From Clostridia bacterium (GTDB lineage Bacteria > Bacillota > Clostridia > Oscillospirales > CAG-272), in the NCBI GenBank assembly GCA_900768535.1, contig CAAGDE010000023.1:1-5257 (forward strand): DNA of 5,257 nucleotides, given 5' to 3'. Below, piece after piece: positions 1 to 4,495 of the stretch (position 1 is its first letter; each line of letters opens with the position of its first letter). The notes below the pieces were generated by a model. The model saw only the letters and a program-made list of their open reading frames with translations. It searched no databases and was not told the origin of the DNA. A program made the position numbers and the translations under genes.

Positions 1-20
1 ATTGCAAAATATCCGTGATT

Positions 21-59
21 TCCTTGATTTTGTATTTGAATCCATATAAAAATCAAGGA
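21..59 (+). promoter_or_regulatory. Inverted repeat sequestering a ribosome binding site
   Basis: TCCTTGATTTT (21-31) is the exact reverse complement of AAAATCAAGGA (49-59), an 11-bp stem with a 17-nt AT-rich loop. It can be extended outward by a U-G and a U-A pair. The right arm contains most of the AAGGAG Shine-Dalgarno (55-60) that precedes the ATG at 67, so in RNA the fold would hide that site. As DNA it could equally be an operator for a dimeric repressor, since TATAAA (45-50) lies inside it. The repeat is seen directly; the role is inferred. There is no U-tract after it, so it is not a typical terminator. Confidence 0.5.
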
Positions 60-66
60 GAAAATC

Positions 67-183
67 ATGGAAACGGCAAAAAAATCGAAAGAAACTGAAA
101 TTATTTTTTTCAATAAGCAGGTAGGTTGCATATTGCTATGTTATAATACAGCCACTCTGATAGGAAAGGAGGGGAGAGCATGA
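67..183 (+). CDS. Possible 38-aa leader peptide, coupled to the HTH gene
   Basis: I do not recognise this product. An ATG at 67 follows AAGGAG (55-60) with a 6-nt spacer and opens 38 codons ending in TGA at 181-183. That stop overlaps the ATG of the HTH gene at 180 as ATGA, the usual arrangement for translational coupling. The peptide starts METAKKSKETE, has a charged N-terminal third, then a mildly hydrophobic middle (VGCILLCYN) and a short basic tail. It shows no known domain. Its ribosome binding site lies in the right arm of the 21-59 inverted repeat, which suggests regulated translation if it is real. Against it: it is very short, the region is AT-rich, and a likely promoter for the HTH gene (139-147) lies inside it, so transcripts from that promoter would lack its start. 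It may be a regulatory leader ORF or chance. Confidence 0.35.
   Translation: METAKKSKETEIIFFNKQVGCILLCYNTATLIGKEGRA
139..147 (+). promoter_or_regulatory. Extended -10 promoter for the HTH gene
   Basis: TGTTATAAT reads as TG-n-TATAAT, a perfect extended -10 hexamer (142-147) of a sigma-A type promoter. No good -35 sits 16-18 bp upstream, but extended -10 promoters can do without one. Transcription would start near 154, leaving a leader of about 25 nt with the strong AGGAAAGGAGG site (162-172) before the ATG at 180. The same transcript could run on through the structured RNA region, since no terminator is visible between them. Confidence 0.5.
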
Positions 184-503
184 GAGAAACCGCCGAACGG
201 AGAGTCAAAATGTTGGAGTTTCTATGCGAGCGGCGGAAAACGAAGGTCTGTGAACTGGCGGCGGAGTTTGGTGTTTCACGGCGCACGGTTCATAACGATC
301 TGTCGGTTCTTTCGTGTTCTTACCCGATTACCCTCAAACGCGGGACAAACGGAGGTGTCCGTATTGCGGACGGCTTTCGTCTTGGGAGAAAGTATTTCAC
401 GGATTCCCAACTCGTCCTACTTGAAAAGGTATCCGAGACGCTGACAGCAGAAGAACAGGCCGTCATGCAGGGGATTTTCAAGACATTCAAAAAGCCGTCT
501 TGA
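180..503 (+). CDS. Small DeoR/HTH_11-type DNA-binding protein
   Basis: A 107-aa cytoplasmic protein made almost entirely of a winged helix-turn-helix. Residues 5-58 fit the DeoR/HTH_11 pattern: a first helix (RRVKMLEFLCERR), the HTH with helix-turn ELAAEFGVS and recognition helix RRTVHNDL, then a wing containing GTNGGV. The short C-terminal part (FRLGRKYFTDSQLVLLEKV, then a helix ending FKTFKKPS) has no sugar-phosphate sensor domain, so this is not a classical DeoR repressor. I recall similar stand-alone proteins of about 100 aa in Clostridia integrative elements, so it is probably full length rather than truncated. The start is set by AGGAAAGGAGG (162-172). It overlaps the possible leader ORF by ATGA and is followed directly by the structured RNA region. 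The likely role is transcriptional regulation within the element; the target is unknown. DNA binding is well supported, anything beyond that is inference. Confidence 0.85.
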   Translation: MRETAERRVKMLEFLCERRKTKVCELAAEFGVSRRTVHNDLSVLSCSYPITLKRGTNGGVRIADGFRLGRKYFTDSQLVLLEKVSETLTAEEQAVMQGIFKTFKKPS

Positions 504-510
504 CCACTTC

Positions 511-865
511 GGATAAGTGTTGCAGAGTGGCGTATCCGGCAATCACTTTTGTGACGCTGGTTGCGCAAAACTGATCTTTGACAAACAAGATGGTTCTCCA
601 TCTTCATACCAGTTTATCCGGTACAGCACTTCCGCTGCCGAGAGATCGGCGAGCCGTAGGACGAGAGTCCGACCGTTGGGGGACAGCACCCGACGGTGGC
701 GATGACAGGCGGGAGGAATGATGATACTTGCACGAGAGTGCCCGGGCGAGAGCGCGGGGGTGAGATTCCCATGAGGCTGAAGCTGACAGCCGCCGGATGG
801 ATTCCCGACAGGGGAGAGCGAGAAAGGTTCTCTTACTGTCTGCGAGGGACGGGAAAAATATCGCA
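511..865 (+). ncRNA. Candidate large structured RNA, unidentified
   Basis: This gap between two genes has no convincing coding signal but many helices read by eye. Stems: 515-523/539-548 (one bulge); 568-573/610-615 enclosing 587-593/598-604 (7 bp, TTCT loop); 637-641/646-650 with GAGA loop, extended by 634-636/652-654; 659-662/667-670 with GAGA loop; 672-680/689-697 (9 bp including one G-U); 730-733/738-741 with GAGA loop; 746-747/752-753 with GAGA loop inside a CCC/GGG stem; 775-779/787-791. Segment 614-622 can pair with 792-800 (9 bp, three G-U), closing a multibranch domain. A 3' domain can form from 802-807/850-855, 808-811/836-839 and 820-824/828-832. Alternatives compete there (802-806/811-815 and 841-845/861-865). 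It is more GC-rich than its flanks. No dedicated promoter is evident, so it may be processed from the HTH transcript. I could not match it to tmRNA, RNase P, SRP, cobalamin or TPP riboswitches, or group I introns. A group II intron relic is not excluded, but no domain V or reverse transcriptase is seen. Boundaries are approximate. Confidence 0.6.
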
Positions 866-914
866 AAAACGTAAGAATGAATTATCATAGCAAAACATCA
901 AACAAACGATCAAA

Positions 915-944
915 GCGGCGGGAGCGTTTTTCCGTTCCCGCCGT
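915..944 (+). terminator. GC-rich hairpin, possible 3' end of the structured RNA
   Basis: GCGGCGGGAGCG (915-926) pairs with 933-944 (CCGTTCCCGCCGT region) to give about 12 bp including two G-U pairs, with a T-rich 6-nt loop. It is the strongest single hairpin between the HTH and AlbA_2 genes. It is not followed by a proper U-tract (GGGAATCATTTTATAG follows), so intrinsic termination is uncertain. It may be a 3' stabilising stem. Positions 866-914 before it are A-rich and look unstructured. Confidence 0.4.
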
Positions 945-956
945 GGGAATCATTTT

Positions 957-1012
957 ATAGAAAACCGCTATCATTATATTGGCAGAGGTTTTCTGTGAAA
1001 TGATGACAGTCA
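957..1012. repeat. Clustered short inverted repeats upstream of the AlbA_2 gene
   Basis: AGAAAACC (959-966) is the exact reverse complement of GGTTTTCT (987-994). Between and beyond them ATCATT (970-975) pairs with AATGAT (999-1004), and TGACAGTCA (1004-1012) is an odd palindrome. GGTTTTCT recurs at 1036-1043 next to the promoter. The nested symmetry suggests binding sites for a dimeric regulator or an RNA fold. No gene is visible in 945-1100. Confidence 0.4.
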
Positions 1013-1018
1013 GGGGAT

Positions 1019-1047
1019 CAATAGAAAAAATGTCAGGTTTTCTATTG
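1019..1047. promoter_or_regulatory. Palindromic operator candidate over the -35 box
   Basis: CAATAGAAAA (1019-1028) is the exact reverse complement of TTTTCTATTG (1038-1047), separated by 9 nt. The right arm shares three bases with the -35 hexamer TTGTCA (1045-1050), so a protein bound there would be expected to block RNA polymerase. Centre-to-centre arm spacing of 19 bp, about two helical turns, fits a dimeric HTH repressor. The obvious local candidates are the downstream AlbA_2 protein (autoregulation) and the upstream HTH protein. The palindrome is seen; its function is inferred. Confidence 0.5.
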
Positions 1048-1073
1048 TCAACGAATCAAAAATATGGTATAAT
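1045..1073 (+). promoter_or_regulatory. Strong sigma-A promoter of the AlbA_2 gene
   Basis: TTGTCA (1045-1050) and TATAAT (1068-1073) are separated by 17 bp. A TG lies one base upstream of the -10 (1065-1066), making it an extended -10 as well. This is the best promoter in the window. Transcription would start near 1080, and the ribosome binding site GAGGGG (1089-1094) lies 6 nt before the ATG at 1101. Confidence 0.85.
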
Positions 1074-1100
1074 AAGAAAAAGGAAAGCGAGGGGATACGG

Positions 1101-2519
1101 ATGCTGTTTCAGTTGATTTCGGAATGCACTGACTATGACTTCAAGGTCACACCGGAAATGAACAAGCCGAAAAGCTGGCTGAAATCGGTGTCTGCCTTTG
1201 CAAATACCATTGGCGGGACTTTGTTTTTCGGTGTAGACAATGACAAAAGACTGATTGGATTGGATGACCCGCAAAAGGTGAGCGATCAGATTTCCGAACG
1301 GATCAACGCGAGAATCAAGCCAACACCGATCTATGTCCTGACCCCATACAAAGAGGACGGAAAGGTGTTCCTTGCCGTAAAGGTCTATCCGGGAACTGCA
1401 ACGCCATACTATTATGACGCAGACGGCGTCAAGGAAGCCTATGTGCGGAGCGGGAACGAATCCATTCCGGCACCGAATCATATTCTGAATGAGCTGATTC
1501 TGAAGGGAACCAATCAGACCTATGATTCCGTGAAGACCCGCCTGAAAAAGTCGGATTACTCGTTTACATTCTTTGAGGCAACCTTTTTAGAAAAGACCAA
1601 TACCCGAATCACCGATGCGGATTACCGTTCCTTTAACCTCGCCGATGCGGACGGTTATCTGACCAATGCCGGAGCGCTGCTCGCGGATCAGACGATCTTC
1701 CGCCATAGCCGAATTTTTTGCACGCGGTGGAACGGACTGGACAAAACCTCCACCTTGGGGGAGGCTTTGGACGATAAAGAGATTGAAGGCGGATTGGTCA
1801 ACCAACTGTATGCCGCAATGGATTTTGTCCGTTCCAATACGAAAAAGAAATGGCGAAAATCCGGAATGGTTCGGGTGGAAGAGCCGGAATACGATGAAGA
1901 AGCCGTCCGCGAGGCTATCGTGAATGGAATCATCCACAGAGAGTATACGCGTCTTGGCGCAGAGGTCTGTGTGGATATTTACGATGACAGAATTGAGGTG
2001 ACTTCTCCAGGTAGTATGTTTTCCGGAGAGCATATCGAAAAGACGGTCGACCGGGTCGTTGCGTCGGAACGCAGAAATCCTGTGATTGCGGATATTTTTG
2101 CGCGCATGAAGTTTATGGAGCGCCGGGGGTCCGGCTTGAAGAAAATGACCGACCGGACAAATGCACTGTTTCATGATGGGCAGAATCATGTGACCTTCTA
2201 TTCCGATAACAACTATTTTCGGGTTACTATTGGAAATGCGAATTACAGATGTAAGAAAAAAAATCAAGAGACAAACGCGACTGTAAACGCGACTGTAAAC
2301 GCGACTGTAAATGCGACCGTAAATACGAAAATGACAGGATCGGAGAAACAGATTTATGATCTGATTGCCAAAGATCCTACTGTCAGCGCAGATACACTTG
2401 CCAATCAGACCGGAAAGCACAGGAGCACGGTATTCCGCACAATCAAAAAATTGAAAGAGAAGGGATACCTTGATCACATTGGTCCGGATAAGACTGGATC
2501 TTGGAAAATCCTGAAGTAA
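1101..2519 (+). CDS. AlbA_2 / GHKL-ATPase / winged-helix regulator
   Basis: A 472-aa predicted cytoplasmic protein of the family usually annotated ATP-binding protein or putative DNA-binding (AlbA_2, formerly AAA_4). Residues about 8-125 form the AlbA_2 domain (DFKVTPEMNKPKSWLKSVSAF, then the typical ANTIGGTLFFGVDN). Residues about 180-380 match the HATPase_c_4 type: N-box E271-x3-N275-x3-H279 in EAIVNGIIHREY, DIYDDRIEVTSPG at 292-304, and the glycine-rich RRGSGLKKM (341-349). A linker of four NATV repeats (392-407) leads to a C-terminal winged helix (about 412-472) with LANQTGKHRSTVFRTIKKL as the HTH. Length and domain order are normal for the family and the key ATP-site residues are present. 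It is monocistronic, with its own promoter and a hairpin after it. The likely role is a nucleotide-responsive DNA-binding regulator; some relatives may act in defence or element control. The target is unknown. Overlapping reverse-strand ORFs are shadows. Confidence 0.88.
   Translation: MLFQLISECTDYDFKVTPEMNKPKSWLKSVSAFANTIGGTLFFGVDNDKRLIGLDDPQKVSDQISERINARIKPTPIYVLTPYKEDGKVFLAVKVYPGTATPYYYDADGVKEAYVRSGNESIPAPNHILNELILKGTNQTYDSVKTRLKKSDYSFTFFEATFLEKTNTRITDADYRSFNLADADGYLTNAGALLADQTIFRHSRIFCTRWNGLDKTSTLGEALDDKEIEGGLVNQLYAAMDFVRSNTKKKWRKSGMVRVEEPEYDEEAVREAIVNGIIHREYTRLGAEVCVDIYDDRIEVTSPGSMFSGEHIEKTVDRVVASERRNPVIADIFARMKFMERRGSGLKKMTDRTNALFHDGQNHVTFYSDNNYFRVTIGNANYRCKKKNQETNATVNATVNATVNATVNTKMTGSEKQIYDLIAKDPTVSADTLANQTGKHRSTVFRTIKKLKEKGYLDHIGPDKTGSWKILK
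2274..2333 (+). repeat. 12-bp tandem repeat encoding an NATV linker
   Basis: AACGCGACTGTA occurs three times perfectly (2274-2309), then as AATGCGACCGTA (2310-2321) and a decayed AATACGAAAATG (2322-2333). Because the unit is 12 bp, gain or loss of copies keeps the reading frame and only lengthens or shortens the (Asn-Ala-Thr-Val)n linker between the ATPase and winged-helix domains. The three identical copies point to recent slippage. I recall comparable tetrapeptide linkers in other AlbA_2-family proteins. Confidence 0.9.
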
Positions 2520-2571
2520 AAGTCAATCTCATTTAGAAATTGACCTCCAATGCATGACAACCCAATATTAT

Positions 2572-2601
2572 GAAAACCACTCGTACAAACGGGTGGTTTT
2601 C
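2572..2601. terminator. Hairpin terminator, possibly bidirectional
   Basis: GAAAACCACTCGT (2572-2584) pairs with ACGGGTGGTTTTC (2589-2601): 13 bp with one G-U and a 4-nt ACAA loop. The stem begins with an A-tract and ends in TTTTCTCT, as in intrinsic terminators. It lies 52 bp after the AlbA_2 stop and 22 bp before the small ORF, so it should insulate the two units. An operator role cannot be excluded, since its arms contain the GAAAACC/GGTTTTC motif seen upstream of the AlbA_2 gene. Confidence 0.65.
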
Positions 2602-2623
2602 TCTATGGCAGAAAGGAGCCAAT

Positions 2624-2806
2624 ATGAAAGAGATACCCCTTTACGGACCAAAACTTCGGATGGCGGAAGTGGAGGCAAAAATCCGTTACGCCTACTGCCG
2701 CAACCTGCTGCGGCTGTTGTTGGAAATGGAACTGCTGACCGCCGCGGAGCACGACTGCATCCTGCTTTCCTGTGCAGCTCGGTTTGGCGTGAGAGCGTAT
2801 GTCTGA
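2624..2806 (+). CDS. Small 60-aa SHOCT-like protein of the recombinase module
   Basis: The start is the ATG at 2624, preceded by GAAAGGAG (2611-2618) with a 5-nt spacer. A longer in-frame start at 2570 would lie before the terminator hairpin and has no ribosome binding site, so it is rejected. The protein has a basic, mixed N-terminus (MKEIPLYGPKLRM), then two predicted helices: KIRYAYCRNLLRLLLEMELL, and after TAAEHD a second helix ending RFGVRAYV. The pattern leucine-rich helix, LLTAAEHD, second helix resembles SHOCT-type short domains, where a helix is followed by G/L-L-T-x-x-E. I recall small proteins of this kind beside serine recombinases in Clostridia elements, but I cannot name a function. 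No signal peptide or membrane segment is evident. It lies 108 bp upstream of the recombinase in the same orientation, and a weak promoter falls in the gap. Confidence 0.65.
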   Translation: MKEIPLYGPKLRMAEVEAKIRYAYCRNLLRLLLEMELLTAAEHDCILLSCAARFGVRAYV

Positions 2807-2846
2807 ATTGCTAACTTTTCAGTTTATCTCCGTTTGGGCTGGATAT

Positions 2847-2876
2847 TTGCATGGACTTGTGGTATTGTTGTAGTAT
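2847..2876 (+). promoter_or_regulatory. Weak candidate promoter for the recombinase operon
   Basis: TTGCAT (2847-2852) and TAGTAT (2871-2876) are separated by 18 bp; the AT-rich TATATAAA (2874-2881) offers overlapping -10 choices. The 5-bp inverted repeat AAATC/GATTT (2879-2883, 2890-2894) lies at the expected start point. The match is modest. The recombinase could also be read through from upstream of the small ORF, where TTGACC (2540-2545) and TATTAT (2566-2571) have a poor 20-bp spacing. Confidence 0.35.
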
Positions 2877-2899
2877 ATAAATCATTAGAGATTTGAGAT

Positions 2900-2908
2900 A
2901 GGAGGTGA
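2900..2908 (+). promoter_or_regulatory. Perfect Shine-Dalgarno of the serine recombinase
   Basis: AGGAGGTGA is fully complementary to the 3' end of 16S rRNA and lies 6 nt before the ATG at 2915. It fixes the start codon and predicts very efficient initiation, unusual for a recombinase that normally needs tight control. This suggests control at transcription instead. Confidence 0.85.
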
Positions 2909-2914
2909 GAGTCG

Positions 2915-4495
2915 ATGCAGACAACGGTTACAGTTACGGAACTGAAAGCGCCGGAGACGGCAGAAGCGGCAAAGCCCAAAATCCGCCTTGCCCCATACTG
3001 TCGGGTGTCCAGTCCATCGGAGGATCAACTGCATTCCTTCGCGGCGCAAATCAGGCACTACACCGAGTATGTCGGAACGCATCCGGAATACGAACTGGTC
3101 GACATCTATGCCGACGAAGGGTTGTCCGGGACATCCATGCAGAAGCGGGACGAGCTGAACCGCCTGCTTCGGGACTGCGCGAAAGGAAAGGTCGACCGCA
3201 TCATCACCAAGTCGGTTTCCCGGCTGTCGCGGAATGCGAAGGAGTTTCTGGAAACCGTCCGGCTCCTCAAATCGCTCGGAGTCAGCATTTACTTCGAGGA
3301 ACAGGGGATTGATACGGACAAACTAAACGCAGAAATGATTCTGACCTTTCCCGGCCTTCATGCACAGCAGGAATCTGAGAATATCTCCCGCAACACCCGA
3401 TGGAGCATTCAGAAGCGCATGGCGCGCGGGGAGTATTTCGGAACGCACGCACCGCTCGGCTATCGGTTCAAGGATGGGCAGCTGACTGTAGAGGAACCCG
3501 AAGCGGAGACAGTGCGCAGAATCTTTGACCTGTATCTGCAGGGCTACGGGTGCCAGTCGATTGCCGAAATCCTCAACGAATCGGAAAGAACCTTTGAGCC
3601 GGTCAGCAGAAAACGCTTCCTGAGTTGGCATCCGGGGACAATTCGTTATATCATCGGGAATGAGCGGTACATCGGAGACGCGCTTCTGCAAAAGGGGTTC
3701 AACACCGATACGATCCCTTATCGCGCCCGCAAAAATCGCGGCGAGAAAAAGCAATACTATGTAGAGAACGCGCACGCGCCAATTATTAGCAGAACCGCAT
3801 TTGAAGCCACACAGGATTTACTGAAAAGCCGGATCAATCCGAACCGTGAAAAGTGGGAACGGCATCCGCTGAACGGGAAACTGATTTGCCCGGATTGCGG
3901 AGGGAACTTCAGACGAAGCCATCAGCAGGGGAAAACGGAATGGATTTGCGCTTCCAAGTCGCGTGAAAAAACGACCTGCGCAGGACGGTGTATCCAAGAA
4001 GAAACCGTCTACCGCATCTTCCGCCTCCTGCTCCTGAAGCTGTACGACTACGGAGACGCCTTACTCGGCACACTGATCGACCAACTGGAAACCCTGCAGG
4101 CGGTCACGGCGGATGACCCGGAACGCTTTCAATCACTGAACCGGGAAATCTCCAACCTCGCCGCGCAGAATCTGGTTCTGACAAGACTCTACAACAAGAA
4201 GCTGCTCCCGACCGAGGATTACTATGCACAATCCGGAGACATCGACCGCCAAATCCGGAATCTGCAAAGCAAGCGAAAACGGCTCTTGCAGGAACAGGAC
4301 GAATCCGACACGGTCAATACGCTCCGACACCTGCGGGATGTTCTTCGGGAGACAGACCCGAACGGCAATCCGGAGCGGCTGATGGATGAAATCGTCGAGC
4401 GGATGACGGTTCGGTCTGCAACAGAGGTGACATTCCGTCTCATCGGCGGCGTGGAACTGACCGGGAGCCTACACGGAAAGGGGGAAGAATCATGA
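2915..4495 (+). CDS. Large serine recombinase (site-specific integrase/excisionase)
   Basis: A 526-aa large serine recombinase that would cut and rejoin DNA at paired att sites through a phosphoserine intermediate. Residues about 24-165 are the resolvase catalytic domain: YCRVSS (28-33) with R30 and nucleophile S32, DEGLSGTS (67-74) with following R78, and ITKSVSRLSRN (97-107) with the conserved arginines R103 and R106. The long helix at 152-172 (ESENISRNTRWSIQKRM) links to the Recombinase domain (about 178-300; APLGYRF, SIAEILNES, NERYIGD). A zinc ribbon follows with C325-x2-C328, C345 and C355 (C359 is an alternative ligand). Residues 385-465 are probably coiled coil. Length and all key residues are normal, so it should be active. 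Start choice rests on AGGAGGTGA at 2900-2908. Its TGA overlaps the next ATG (ATGA), implying coupled expression with the catalytic-domain-less paralog. The att sites are not identifiable from one window. Confidence 0.95.
   Translation: MQTTVTVTELKAPETAEAAKPKIRLAPYCRVSSPSEDQLHSFAAQIRHYTEYVGTHPEYELVDIYADEGLSGTSMQKRDELNRLLRDCAKGKVDRIITKSVSRLSRNAKEFLETVRLLKSLGVSIYFEEQGIDTDKLNAEMILTFPGLHAQQESENISRNTRWSIQKRMARGEYFGTHAPLGYRFKDGQLTVEEPEAETVRRIFDLYLQGYGCQSIAEILNESERTFEPVSRKRFLSWHPGTIRYIIGNERYIGDALLQKGFNTDTIPYRARKNRGEKKQYYVENAHAPIISRTAFEATQDLLKSRINPNREKWERHPLNGKLICPDCGGNFRRSHQQGKTEWICASKSREKTTCAGRCIQEETVYRIFRLLLLKLYDYGDALLGTLIDQLETLQAVTADDPERFQSLNREISNLAAQNLVLTRLYNKKLLPTEDYYAQSGDIDRQIRNLQSKRKRLLQEQDESDTVNTLRHLRDVLRETDPNGNPERLMDEIVERMTVRSATEVTFRLIGGVELTGSLHGKGEES

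Noticed and set aside
511..865. Group II intron or cobalamin riboswitch
   Set aside because: Some phrases (GGTGAGATTCCC, GAGCCGTAGG) recall these classes, but I find no domain V, no GTGYG-type 5' end, no intron protein, and no cobalamin core in proper order. A degraded group II relic is not fully excluded.
543..888. Reverse-strand ORFs of 94-107 aa over the RNA region
   Set aside because: They have no recognised domain and no clear ribosome sites, and overlap one another in different frames, as expected of a GC-richer non-coding stretch.
696..890. Forward ORF of 64 aa in the RNA region
   Set aside because: It has arginine- and glycine-rich low-information content, no recognised domain, and its bases are explained by paired stems of the structured RNA.
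2274..2333. CRISPR-like array
   Set aside because: The 12-bp units are directly adjacent with no spacers and lie in frame inside a gene, so they are a coding tandem repeat.
1587..2477. Long reverse-strand ORF of 296 aa
   Set aside because: It lies entirely inside the AlbA_2 gene, whose domains and promoter are clear; the antisense product shows no family features and includes repeats mirrored from the 12-bp tandem repeat.
2554..2814. Forward ORF of 86 aa overlapping the small protein
   Set aside because: It crosses the terminator hairpin and has no ribosome binding site; the frame starting at 2624 has a good one and a protein-like helical sequence.
2905..3312. Forward ORF of 135 aa overlapping the recombinase start
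   Set aside because: It is out of frame with the recombinase catalytic domain and is a shadow of it.
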